From assembly GCA_943842505.1 (NCBI GenBank), contig CALTDI010000020.1, positions 1-64,000 on the forward strand: a stretch of 64,000 bases of DNA, given 5' to 3'. The translations under genes and the position numbers were made by a program. Source of the stretch: an uncultured Pseudomonadales bacterium. Lineage in GTDB: Bacteria > Pseudomonadota > Gammaproteobacteria > Pseudomonadales > Pseudohongiellaceae. Positions 34,399-43,563 of this stretch are shown in pieces. The notes under the pieces were generated by a model, which saw only the letters and a list, made by a program, of their open reading frames with translations, searched no databases and was not told the origin of the DNA. Position 1 is the stretch's first letter, and each line of letters opens with the position of its first letter.

Positions 34399-37149
34399 CT
34401 AGTGCGCCTCGTCCCAGTTATCTCCCACGCCAATATCGACAAGCAAGGGCACATCCAATGCCGCCGCCGTTGTCATTCTAAACTTCACACCTTCGCAGAG
34501 AAGGTCGAGGTCTTTCTCGCTGACTTCAAAGACCAGCTCATCGTGTACCTGCAATATCATGCGCGCATCGAGTTCGCCCATGGCGAGCCAATGATCGATA
34601 TCGATCATCGCTCGCTTGATAATATCCGCCGCGGTTCCCTGCATTGGCGCATTGATAGCGGTACGTTGCGCAGCCTTTCTCAACATGCCGTTGCCTGCAT
34701 GAATGTCGGGCAGGTAGAGTCTGCGACCAAATAAGGTTTCAACATAGCCCTTCTCATCCGCCAAAGCCTGAGTCTCATCCATGTACTTTCTGACACCCGG
34801 ATATTTTTCGAAATAACGATCGACATACTTGGCGGCGTCGCCACGACTAATATTAAGTTGGTTGGCTAGGCCGAACGCTGACATGCCATAGATCAGGCCG
34901 AAGTTAATTGCTTTCGCACTGCGTCGCTGTTCGGCACTAACCTCATCGAGGGCAACTGAGAACACATCGGCGGCAGTCGCCTTGTGAACATCTTCTGCGC
35001 TGGAGAACGCGCGCAGCAGGCCCTCGTCTTGGGACAGGTGCGCCATGATTCTAAGCTCTACCTGAGAATAATCCGCCGCCATCATTTTATTGCCAGCATC
35101 GCAGACAAAGGATTGGCGTACCTTGCGCCCTTCGGCTGTACGAATGGGAATATTCTGTAAGTTTGGATCCGTAGAAGACAGACGCCCGGTGGCCGCTACG
35201 GCCTGCTGAAAAGAAGAATGAATGCGACCCGTACCCTTGTTGATTTCCAGAGGCAGCTTGTCCGTGTAGGTAGATTTTAATTTGCTCAGGGAGCGATGCT
35301 CCAGGATGAGACGCGGCAGCTCATAGTCTTGCGCTAGCTCTTGCAACACCGGCTCAGCGGTTGAAGGCTGACCCGTCTTGGTTTTCTTAAGCACCGGCAG
35401 TTCCAACTTCTCATAGAAAATGCTTTGCAGCTGCTTCGGCGAACCGAGATTGAACTCTTCCCCCGCTATCTCAAAAACTGCCAGCTGCAGTTTCTCCAAT
35501 TGCTTGCCCAGCTGTTTGCTCTGCTTGGCCAGCGTAATGGCATCGACTTTGATGCCATTACGCTCAACCGTGTTTAGTACTTCGATCAGTGGCAGTTCGT
35601 AGTATTGATACAAGCCCAGCAGGTGCCCATTGCTGCTGAGATTCTGTTGCAGGGTCGCAGACAGGCGCAGAATGTGGTCGGCTTTCTGTGCGGCATAGGA
35701 CGCAAAGTCCGCCAGGGCGACTTGTTGCTTACTTAGTTTGCTGCGCCCCTTACCTAACAGGCTGTCGATATCGATAGGCGACAAATCCAGATAGTTTCTC
35801 GCTATATCGGGAAGCAGGTGTTTGCTGGCGACAGAGTTCGCAACATAGGAAGCCAGATGTACGTCGTTCTTTATCGGCTGCAGCTTAATCTCATAGTTTG
35901 AAAGGACATGACAGGCGTGCTTCAGGTCGAAGCCGATTTTTACTATAGAGGGGTTTTCTAAAATTGGCTTTAGCTGCGCGAGACACTCTGCCAGATCCAG
36001 CTGAGCAGGGACGTCTTCATAGTCATGCAGAAACGGAACATAGAATGCCTTGCCCATTTCGAAACACGCGGCGATGCCCAATATTTCCTGATCCAGGAAG
36101 TGATTCCCTATTGTCTCCAGAGAAAGACTAAAACTCTTCGCTGCGGATAGTTGATCGACAAGTTCTGTGAATTTTTCCGCGTCCACAACTAACTGATAGT
36201 CGATGTCTTCCTCGGCAACCGATACATCAATCTCTTCCGTTGCCGCTTCCGTGTCTTTTGCTGCTGCCTTCGCCTTAGGCGAACCGGCGACTCCCTGATC
36301 TTCTAACTCCTTTATCCACGACTTGAACTCCATCTCTGTAAACAGTTCATGCAGCTTCTGCTGATCTTCCGCCCCTGCTACCAGCTCAGGTATTTTGACA
36401 TCCAGCTCGACATCCATCTTGATCGTGGCGAGTTCGTAAGAGAGTCTTAGCAGGTCGATATTCTCGCGCAGCTTCTCTCCGACCTTGCCGCCAATGGCTT
36501 CGGCATTTTCAATTATGCCTTCCATGGAGCCGTATTCCTGTAACCACTTAACCGCCGTCTTCGGACCCACGCTAGGTACGCCAGGAATATTGTCTGACTT
36601 ATCTCCCATGAGAGCGAGGTAGTCGATGATTCTGTCAGGGCCAACGCCGAACTTCACCTCAACCGATTCGGTGTCGAGTAGTTCGTTAGTCATGGTATTG
36701 ATGAGGGTCACTTTGTCGTTAACCAGCTGGGCCAGATCTTTATCACCTGTAGAGACAAGTGTAGGCATGCCGATCTCGGTGGCTTGCTGTGACAGGGTTC
36801 CGATGACATCGTCCGCCTCCACATCGCTGACGATTAACAGCGGCAGGCCCATGGCCTCAATGATCTGATGTATGGGTTGTATCTGGGAGCGCAACTCGTC
36901 GGGCATAGGGGGACGATGCGCCTTGTACTCAGTATAGATATCGTTGCGAAAGGTTTTACCCTTGGCATCGAATACGATGGCGATATTGCTGTCCTCATAG
37001 TTTTTTATGAGACTGCGTATCATATTGATAACACCCTTGACTGCCCCGGTCGGCTGCCCCTTACTGCTCACTAGTGGCGGCAGCGCATGAAAGGCACGAA
37101 ACAGATACGAGGATCCGTCGACGAGAATTAATTGTTTAGGGTCGGCCAA
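34399..37149 (-). CDS. polA: DNA polymerase I, probably without proofreading
   Basis: 916 residues. The 5' nuclease domain covers 1-290 (LILVDGSSYLFRAFHALPPL, GDKDLAQLV, GDKSDNIPGV). The 3'-5' exonuclease-like domain is at about 315-510 and the polymerase at 520-916 (ADYSQVELRIMAHLS, RRSAKAINFGLIYGMS, QVHDELVF). Aligned by eye with E. coli Pol I, three of four proofreading acids are gone. FDTET reads LSLET (Asp355 to Ser), NLKYD reads DLKHA (Asp424 to Ala), and YAAED reads YAAQK (Asp501 to Lys). Polymerase residues are intact. It fills gaps and removes RNA primers. Confidence 0.97.
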   Translation of the reverse strand: MADPKQLILVDGSSYLFRAFHALPPLVSSKGQPTGAVKGVINMIRSLIKNYEDSNIAIVFDAKGKTFRNDIYTEYKAHRPPMPDELRSQIQPIHQIIEAMGLPLLIVSDVEADDVIGTLSQQATEIGMPTLVSTGDKDLAQLVNDKVTLINTMTNELLDTESVEVKFGVGPDRIIDYLALMGDKSDNIPGVPSVGPKTAVKWLQEYGSMEGIIENAEAIGGKVGEKLRENIDLLRLSYELATIKMDVELDVKIPELVAGAEDQQKLHELFTEMEFKSWIKELEDQGVAGSPKAKAAAKDTEAATEEIDVSVAEEDIDYQLVVDAEKFTELVDQLSAAKSFSLSLETIGNHFLDQEILGIAACFEMGKAFYVPFLHDYEDVPAQLDLAECLAQLKPILENPSIVKIGFDLKHACHVLSNYEIKLQPIKNDVHLASYVANSVASKHLLPDIARNYLDLSPIDIDSLLGKGRSKLSKQQVALADFASYAAQKADHILRLSATLQQNLSSNGHLLGLYQYYELPLIEVLNTVERNGIKVDAITLAKQSKQLGKQLEKLQLAVFEIAGEEFNLGSPKQLQSIFYEKLELPVLKKTKTGQPSTAEPVLQELAQDYELPRLILEHRSLSKLKSTYTDKLPLEINKGTGRIHSSFQQAVAATGRLSSTDPNLQNIPIRTAEGRKVRQSFVCDAGNKMMAADYSQVELRIMAHLSQDEGLLRAFSSAEDVHKATAADVFSVALDEVSAEQRRSAKAINFGLIYGMSAFGLANQLNISRGDAAKYVDRYFEKYPGVRKYMDETQALADEKGYVETLFGRRLYLPDIHAGNGMLRKAAQRTAINAPMQGTAADIIKRAMIDIDHWLAMGELDARMILQVHDELVFEVSEKDLDLLCEGVKFRMTTAAALDVPLLVDIGVGDNWDEAH

Positions 37150-37200
37150 CTTACGTTCCTTTTACAAAGTTATTTTCTGACTAGTAGATATTCAGTTCGA

Positions 37201-38073
37201 TTATTCGTAGAGACACTCGTAAAAATCATCGGCAATATTTGCGATGAATTTGCTGTAGCCATTCTCAGGCGAGGTCACGGTGTTATCCAAGTTATTGCCT
37301 AAGAGATCAACGACTATCGATTTCAATTCATGGCCACTTAAGACCGTTGCAATCAACTCCTCGCTCGAATCGATCTCCAACAGAAGACAAGACGGCTGGC
37401 GTTGATTTATGCGTTCTCTCAATTGCACTATTTCACGAATGCCCGGCTGGGTTTCCGGATCACGCAAGATGACTATATCGTGTTGCAGAGAAAACTGCTG
37501 TTCGAAGTATTGATAGGCATTGTGGTAGACCGCATAGCGAACCGTAGTCGCCGCCTCAAACTTCCTGGCGATCTGTTGGTTTCCCTGGGCTATTTCCGTC
37601 TCGAAGTTCTCCAGGTTCTGCCTATAGGAGATCGCGTTGCTCGGATCTAGCGCAGAAACCTGCTCGGTAATCTGCGCGGCAATCTTAAGCGCGTTGGAGC
37701 TATCCAGCCACAGATGTGCATCCAGCTGCCCTTCGCTTATGTAATGCAGTTGCAAGCCATCTATGTCGATAGCAGTAAGCGTCTTTGCCCTGAGCGCGGG
37801 CTGCAGGAAAAAATCTTGCAGATGTGTTTCAAACTCAGGGCCTATCCATACCGCCAGGTCTGCCCTAGCTAGCGCTATACGGTCAGAGGGAGACAGTGAA
37901 AAATGATGAGGTGACTGCTGCGGGTCTACGATCGAGGATACACTGCCGTGATCCTTTATCACCGCTTGGGCAATCAGCTGCAGCGGTTTAATGGTAGTGA
38001 CGACGTTTACATCGGCGTAACTTCCCGTGGCAAGCAGGGCAGTTACTAATAGAGTCACATAGGATTTTAACAT
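37201..38073 (-). CDS. znuA: Zinc ABC transporter periplasmic binding protein ZnuA
   Basis: 290 residues with signal peptide LLVTALLATGSYA. Zinc-ligand His regions are recognisable (QSPHHFSLSP, DAHLWLD, YAVYHNAYQYF). The His-rich loop of E. coli ZnuA is short or absent. It is divergent from znuCB, with a Zur-type palindrome between. Confidence 0.92.
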   Translation of the reverse strand: MLKSYVTLLVTALLATGSYADVNVVTTIKPLQLIAQAVIKDHGSVSSIVDPQQSPHHFSLSPSDRIALARADLAVWIGPEFETHLQDFFLQPALRAKTLTAIDIDGLQLHYISEGQLDAHLWLDSSNALKIAAQITEQVSALDPSNAISYRQNLENFETEIAQGNQQIARKFEAATTVRYAVYHNAYQYFEQQFSLQHDIVILRDPETQPGIREIVQLRERINQRQPSCLLLEIDSSEELIATVLSGHELKSIVVDLLGNNLDNTVTSPENGYSKFIANIADDFYECLYE

Positions 38074-38137
38074 TGGCTAGCTTCAGGCATTCCCAAGAAA
38101 TTCAGCAGAGCGTGTGCCAAAGGAAAGTTTGACAACG

Positions 38138-38154
38138 ATGCTATGATATACCAT
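38138..38154. promoter_or_regulatory. Zur-like operator between znuA and znuC
   Basis: ATGCTATGATATACCAT is an imperfect inverted repeat resembling the gammaproteobacterial Zur site (ATGTTATA-type half-sites). Location in the divergent znuA/znuC region supports zinc repression of both. Confidence 0.6.
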
Positions 38155-38231
38155 TGTCCTGCCTGCTCCTACGCGAGTCTAAAGGCTCGGGAAAGAAAGC
38201 GCAGGGCCGCATTTTTAATTGAATTTTTAGG

Positions 38232-38245
38232 GACTGCTAGCAGTC
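38232..38245. promoter_or_regulatory. 14-bp perfect palindrome before znuC
   Basis: GACTGCTAGCAGTC lies seven bases before the znuC start, over the ribosome-binding region. Its role is unknown; as RNA it could mask translation initiation. Confidence 0.45.
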
Positions 38246-38251
38246 ATTCGA

Positions 38252-39055
38252 ATGGAAAGTTCCAATAACGACAGCAAATCAGTCTTAGACTCTTCTGGAG
38301 AGTTTTCTTCAGGCGTCCTGCTTGCGGCGAGATCGATAAATAAGGAATTCGCCGACAAGAAGATACTCGAGAATATCAGCCTCACCATAGAAGAAGGGCA
38401 GATTGTCACTCTAATCGGCCCAAACGGGGCCGGTAAGACAACCTTGGTACGGATAGCGCTAGGGCTATTACCCCCGGATTCGGGCGCTATCTATCATAGG
38501 CCAGCCCTGCGCATCGGCTATATGCCTCAGAAAGTGCAGGTAGAGCCCACCCTACCCCTGACAGTAAGTCGATTTCTGCAGCTGGCAAATCGGCATGACC
38601 GAGAACTGCTAGGCACCACCTTGGGCGACCTTAAGATAAGCCATCTCCAAGACCACCAGCTAACGTCCATTTCCGGCGGAGAGATGCAGAGGGTGTTGCT
38701 CGCACGCGCACTATTGCGCAAGCCAGAGCTACTCATCCTGGACGAACCTGCGCAGGGCGTAGATCTTGGCGGGCAGGCTGAGCTCTATCGCCTCATCAGC
38801 GATATAAGCGATAGCCAGGGCTGCGGTGTACTTATGATCTCTCACGATCTTCACCTGGTGATGTCGTCCACGGACGAGGTCATTTGCCTCAATCACCATG
38901 TCTGTTGCCACGGCAAGCCCGAACACGTTAGCAATGACCCTGCCTATCTGAATCTATTTGGTGCCAGCGCCTCTGGGGACCTCGCTGTTTACACCCACCA
39001 CCACGATCATGAACACGGCATCGGCGGTGGGGTAAAGGAGCATCATCATGATTGA
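38252..39055 (+). CDS. znuC: Zinc ABC transporter ATPase ZnuC
   Basis: 267 residues. Walker A GPNGAGKTT near 56, signature ISGGEMQRVLLARAL, Walker B LLILDEPAQGVD. The C-terminus is His-rich (HHHDHEH and a final EHHHD) and may bind zinc. The first 25 residues are an acidic/Ser extension. It overlaps znuB by 8 bases. Confidence 0.95.
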   Translation: MESSNNDSKSVLDSSGEFSSGVLLAARSINKEFADKKILENISLTIEEGQIVTLIGPNGAGKTTLVRIALGLLPPDSGAIYHRPALRIGYMPQKVQVEPTLPLTVSRFLQLANRHDRELLGTTLGDLKISHLQDHQLTSISGGEMQRVLLARALLRKPELLILDEPAQGVDLGGQAELYRLISDISDSQGCGVLMISHDLHLVMSSTDEVICLNHHVCCHGKPEHVSNDPAYLNLFGASASGDLAVYTHHHDHEHGIGGGVKEHHHD

Positions 39056-39872
39056 TTCGATGACGCTTTTTTTCACTACCGATTTTGTACTCTATGCGCT
39101 TGCGGCCGGAATCTCTTTGTCGCTAGTGGCCGGTCCACTTGGCTCGTTCATCGTATGGCGCCGCATGTCTTATTTTGGCGACACGCTCGCACATTCTGCG
39201 TTGCTTGGTATTGCCCTGGGCCTTATTACCGACAGCAATCCGCAACTGAGTATAATTATTAGTTGTTTGCTCTTCGCTTTTATTTTGACTCTACTAGACA
39301 GGCGCCCGTCACTATCCACCGATGCGCTGCTTGGCATTCTGGCCCATAGCAGTCTTGCTCTGGGCATCGTCGTTCTCGCCCTGGCCGACTCGGTTCGGGT
39401 TGATCTTGAGGCTTACTTATTCGGCGCACTGCTTACCATAGGAAACGTGGATTTAATCTGGATTCTTCTCGTCTCTACTGTGGTTGCGATAGTTCTATAT
39501 TGGTTTTGGAACGATTTCGTATCAATAACAGTTCACGCTGAAATAGCGGAAATTGAAGGCGCAAACGTAAAGCGGCTCAATTTGATACTGGTTTTGCTCA
39601 TCGCGCTTACGATAGCCGTTTCGATGAAAATCGTTGGGGTATTGTTGATTACTTCCTTGCTTATAATTCCACCTGCGGCGGCACGCTCGCTGGCAAGTAC
39701 GCCTGAGCAGATGGCCGTTAAGGCTAGTCTTGTTGGAAGTGTTTCGGTAGTGCTTGGTCTAATTTCGGCGTTCTATTTCGATGTGCCGGTGGGGCCATCG
39801 ATCGTGGTAGTCGCAACGCTAATTTTTCTGCTTTTCTATTTCTATCCAGGCGTTCTAAAAAATAAAAGCTGA
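39048..39872 (+). CDS. znuB: Zinc ABC transporter permease ZnuB
   Basis: 274 residues, about eight membrane helices of the ABC-3 permease family. Typical segments are GSFIVWRRMSYFGDTLAHSALLG and LLITSLLIIPPAAARSLA. ATG at 39048 lies within the end of znuC. It forms the zinc channel with ZnuC and ZnuA. Confidence 0.95.
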   Translation: MIDSMTLFFTTDFVLYALAAGISLSLVAGPLGSFIVWRRMSYFGDTLAHSALLGIALGLITDSNPQLSIIISCLLFAFILTLLDRRPSLSTDALLGILAHSSLALGIVVLALADSVRVDLEAYLFGALLTIGNVDLIWILLVSTVVAIVLYWFWNDFVSITVHAEIAEIEGANVKRLNLILVLLIALTIAVSMKIVGVLLITSLLIIPPAAARSLASTPEQMAVKASLVGSVSVVLGLISAFYFDVPVGPSIVVVATLIFLLFYFYPGVLKNKS

Positions 39873-39879
39873 TCGGCTT

Positions 39880-40593
39880 CTAACGTACTAATTCACGGAA
39901 TGCTGTCAGAAGATCGCGATCGCGATGAGGCGCACGCATGACCGCATAGTAGTTACCCCCAGGATCTATCACGGCAATGTGACCACTGTGGGTGATCAGA
40001 TAGTCGTCGTGATTCATGACATTGTCTTCTGCGCCCTGAACGTCATTTCCAATCTCAGGGCTGGCATGATCGTGGGAGTTCGACGCCTCAGATTCCGCAG
40101 TATCTTCATAGACGACATATAGCTGAGATGCCAATCTTGAGATCGCCTGTGGGTCGCCGCTCAAGCCAATAAATTCTGTGTTGTAGTTATTTAGATAGGC
40201 CGCCATGGTTTCGGGATTGTCTCGCTGCGGATCTACGGTTACGAGAAACACCCTGGGTTTTACGTCTTTAGTGAAATCGAGGGCAGCATAGAATTGACGC
40301 AGCTCGGCCATCGTTAGAGGACAGATATCCGGGCAATTGGTAAAGCCAAAGAAGACCAGGTTCCACTGGCCTTCGAAATCCCCGCGAGTGAAGGGCTCAC
40401 CGCGCTGATCGCGCAGGGTAAAGTCGCTTAATGGGAGCGCTTCGGGGTAGATGGTAACGCCGATGTCTCTTAATTCGCTCTCGGTCTGCCGCTCAGCCCG
40501 CATTTGAAAGAGGCTGAACAGGGCTGCAACGATTAGCACATCGAAGGCAAGAAACGCGATAAGCGCCGTCTTTCTCTTTGGGGTAATTACCAT
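39880..40593 (-). CDS. SCO1/SenC copper chaperone for cytochrome oxidase
   Basis: 237 residues, one N-terminal membrane anchor, then a thioredoxin-like domain with the copper-binding CPDIC motif near 90 and the partner His in THSGHIAVID near 210. A His/Asp/Glu-rich loop (HDHASPEI) is inserted before it. It delivers copper to the CuA site of subunit II. It lies 12 bp after the heme O synthase gene. Confidence 0.93.
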   Translation of the reverse strand: MVITPKRKTALIAFLAFDVLIVAALFSLFQMRAERQTESELRDIGVTIYPEALPLSDFTLRDQRGEPFTRGDFEGQWNLVFFGFTNCPDICPLTMAELRQFYAALDFTKDVKPRVFLVTVDPQRDNPETMAAYLNNYNTEFIGLSGDPQAISRLASQLYVVYEDTAESEASNSHDHASPEIGNDVQGAEDNVMNHDDYLITHSGHIAVIDPGGNYYAVMRAPHRDRDLLTAFRELVR

Positions 40594-40605
40594 GGAAGAC
40601 CTGAA

Positions 40606-41493
40606 CTAGATCAGGTAGTGATCGACGACCAGGGCGATGAAAAGCAGCGCCAGGTAGGCGATCGAGTAGCGAAACGTATCCATCGCGGTGCTTGGCTTAG
40701 GCTTAAACATAAGAAGACCTGACCAAACAATAAAGCCAACACCCAGGGCAAGCGCCGATACAAGATAGAGCAGGCCACTCATTCCGGAGATGAATGGAAA
40801 GACGCTGACAAGCACCAGCATCAGGGTGTAAACGATGATATGGATCTTGGTTACGTGCTCGCCGTGAGTAACAGGCAGCATGGGCACGCCAGATTTCGCA
40901 TACTCGTCCTTACGGTGAATCGCGAGAGCCCAGAAATGGGGAGGAGTCCAGGCGAATATGATCAGAACCAGGATTAAGGCACCCGCGTCGATGGTACCCG
41001 TTACTGCAGACCAGCCAAGTAACGGCGGCATTGCTCCGGAAAGCCCACCAATAACGATGTTTTGTGGTGTCGCATGCTTTAGATAACCGGTGTAGATAAA
41101 GGCATAACCCACGAATGAGGCCAGTGTTAGCCAGGCACTAAGCGCATTCACCCATAACAGTAGGATTGCCATGCCGGCTACGCCGATGACTATAGCGAAG
41201 GCCGCGGCCTGCTTGGGCTCTACCCGCCCCTGCGCTACTGGACGGTTATGGGTGCGCTTCATCATAATGTCGATTTTTCGATCGATCAGATGATTCACCA
41301 CGGCGCCCGAGCCGGCGACCAGTGCGATTCCGAGATTTCCCAAGATAAGGATATCCAGCGGCACCATGCCAGGGACGGCCAGAAACATACCGACCAGAGA
41401 GGTCAGAATCATCAGCATGACTACGCGCGGCTTGCACATCTCGTAGAAATCGCGCCAGCTGGCAGTACTAATTTTTGAAGCTATCTCGTTCAC
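40606..41493 (-). CDS. cyoE: Protoheme IX farnesyltransferase (heme O synthase)
   Basis: 295 residues, about nine membrane helices. The prenyltransferase motif is NHLIDRKIDIMMKRTHNRP (N-x3-D-x3-D) near 68-86. It makes heme O for the oxidase encoded divergently. No ctaA or surf1 lies here, unlike the Pseudomonas arrangement. Confidence 0.95.
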   Translation of the reverse strand: MNEIASKISTASWRDFYEMCKPRVVMLMILTSLVGMFLAVPGMVPLDILILGNLGIALVAGSGAVVNHLIDRKIDIMMKRTHNRPVAQGRVEPKQAAAFAIVIGVAGMAILLLWVNALSAWLTLASFVGYAFIYTGYLKHATPQNIVIGGLSGAMPPLLGWSAVTGTIDAGALILVLIIFAWTPPHFWALAIHRKDEYAKSGVPMLPVTHGEHVTKIHIIVYTLMLVLVSVFPFISGMSGLLYLVSALALGVGFIVWSGLLMFKPKPSTAMDTFRYSIAYLALLFIALVVDHYLI

Positions 41494-42099
41494 GGGTCAA
41501 CTTTGAGCTGTTTGATGGGTTTCTCTGGCAGACTATAACAGATACTGAGCATCCGTTCGGCGTCCTGCTTTCGAAGCGCGGGCATTCAACCATGTTTGGC
41601 TTTGAATCTCAAGATTATTGGTACGAAGTAATAGCGAGTTCTGTAAAATATTCTGGCAGAAACTGACCAAAACGACGTCATCAATTCGACACTGACAGGA
41701 AGGTGTCAAAAATGCTTGATTTCGCGCATGTTTTAGGGGTTTTAGAGCCCAGATCACTTGCAGTGAATATCAATATTCTATAGCATTCCGGTGCGCGTGA
41801 GGTGTGCGAAAAATTTTTGAAATCTCAGCTAATTCTGAGGCTTTAAAGAACTGAAAATACCCGGTCCAGATAATAAAAAATTACAAGGATAACAGCGGGT
41901 CAAATCTTTCATTCGGGGAGAAACAATGAGTTCACTCATTGCTATGCCTGCTGACAAAGAGTTGGCGAGATCAAGCTAAAATTCTTGTTCCTCTGGAACG
42001 CGATGTACACAAAAACTAATTTCCCCTAACGTTTGGTGGCGAGTTGCTGCTCAGCAGTTTGGGATACGTTTGTAATTTTTAAAGAAGGAAGGCGGGTTT
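41494..42099. other. 606-bp gene-free region between cyoE and coxB
   Basis: Divergent promoter region. Short frames on both strands lack ribosome sites and were not accepted. Visible small structures are an inverted repeat TCACTTGCAGTGA at 41754-41766 and a CTCAG/CTGAG hairpin near 41824-41840. No confident promoter, tRNA or riboswitch was recognised. GAAGGAAGGCGGG just before 42100 is the coxB ribosome site. Confidence 0.5.
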
Positions 42100-43455
42100 A
42101 TGACTTTAGCGGTCGTTATTTTCTTGCTGGTAATTGGATCAATCATTTTCCATTTTGCCAGCCCCTGGTGGTTTACAGACATTGCAACTGACTGGGGATC
42201 CATCGATTTCACTATCAACGTTACGTTCTGGGTAACTGGATTCGTATTTATCGCGGTGAATTTATTCCTCGCCTATTGCGTCTACAAGTTTCGGCAAAAA
42301 GATGGCCATAAAGCCGTTTATGAGCCTGAGAACCACAAGTTGGAAATCTGGCTTTCGGCAATCACCACTGTCGGCGTAATCGCGATGCTCGCACCAGGCT
42401 TATTTGTTTGGGCTAGCATTGTTACTGTTCCAGACGACGCCACAGAGTTTGAGGCCATGGGTCAGCAGTGGCAGTGGGCATTCCGCTACCCGGGTGCCGA
42501 CGGCATCATGGGTACGGCAGATACTCAACTGGTTACCGAGACCAACCCTTTTGGCGTGAATATCGCTGACCCGAATGGTCAGGACGATATCATCGTTGTC
42601 AGCCCTGAGATGCACCTGCCTTTGGACAAGCCTGTTAAAGCCTTACTGCGCTCCAATGACGTGCTGCATAACTTCACGGTTCCACAGTTCCGCGTGAAGA
42701 TGGACTTGGTTCCCGGTCTAATTTCTTATCTTTGGTTTGAGCCAAACAAGGCTGGCCGCTACGACATCATGTGTGAAGAGCTCTGTGGTATTGGCCACTT
42801 TGTCATGCGCGGTGCCGTCGTTGTAGAGACCCAAGCCGAATATGACGCATGGCTTGATGCACAGCCAACGTTCGCGGAGACCCAAGCGCAAGCTGCGGCT
42901 AACCCCGCTGCCGGCCAAGCACAGTATGCAGTCTGTGCTGCATGCCACGGTGCACAAGGCGAGGGTAACCAGGCATTGAACGGACCGAAGCTGGCCGGAC
43001 AGCAGGCCTGGTACATCGAAAGACAGTTGAAGTATTTCAAAGCCGGCGTACGCGGCGGTGAAGGTGATACAAACGGTCAGGCAATGGCGCCGATGGCAAA
43101 TATGCTTGTCGACGACAACGCCATCCGCAACATGGCTGCCTATATCGCGTCACTATCCGATACGGCTGCCACGCCTACTGTTACTGGCGATGTGGCCAAT
43201 GGCGCCAGCATCTACAACCGTAACTGTGCGGCCTGCCACCTGGATAACGGTGATGGCACTTGGTACACAGATGCGCCGAAACTTGCCGGTATGAGCGATT
43301 GGTATTTCGTTACACAGATCAGCAATTTCCGAGCCGGTATCCGTGGCCTGCATCCGAGTGATGACTACGGCGAGCAGATGGTTGGTATGGCAACTGCCAT
43401 GTCAGGAGTCGAAGAGATTGAAGATGTAGCGGCCTATATCAATACACTGAGATAG
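42100..43455 (+). CDS. coxB: Cytochrome c oxidase subunit II fused to two cytochrome c domains
   Basis: 451 residues. Two N-terminal membrane helices, then a CuA cupredoxin domain with the copper site CEELCGIGH near 225 and the earlier His in VLHNFTVPQF. Two class I cytochrome c domains follow, each with CAACH, near 285 and 375. One c domain is normal for caa3-type subunit II, and two are less common. The second and third domains resemble cytochrome c4, so they may replace a soluble donor. Strong ribosome site upstream. Confidence 0.95.
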   Translation: MTLAVVIFLLVIGSIIFHFASPWWFTDIATDWGSIDFTINVTFWVTGFVFIAVNLFLAYCVYKFRQKDGHKAVYEPENHKLEIWLSAITTVGVIAMLAPGLFVWASIVTVPDDATEFEAMGQQWQWAFRYPGADGIMGTADTQLVTETNPFGVNIADPNGQDDIIVVSPEMHLPLDKPVKALLRSNDVLHNFTVPQFRVKMDLVPGLISYLWFEPNKAGRYDIMCEELCGIGHFVMRGAVVVETQAEYDAWLDAQPTFAETQAQAAANPAAGQAQYAVCAACHGAQGEGNQALNGPKLAGQQAWYIERQLKYFKAGVRGGEGDTNGQAMAPMANMLVDDNAIRNMAAYIASLSDTAATPTVTGDVANGASIYNRNCAACHLDNGDGTWYTDAPKLAGMSDWYFVTQISNFRAGIRGLHPSDDYGEQMVGMATAMSGVEEIEDVAAYINTLR

Positions 43456-43563
43456 AGCGCTACAACTAGATTGGTTTTAAAAAGAATTTTAGCTTAGAAA
43501 AGATAGTTAACGAATTTTAGCCGTAACTGGCTGATACAAAGATTATAGAGTTAGGAGGTTTTA

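Noticed and set aside
41475..41757. Small ORFs on both strands upstream of coxB
   Set aside because: No ribosome sites and no protein-like composition; treated as intergenic.
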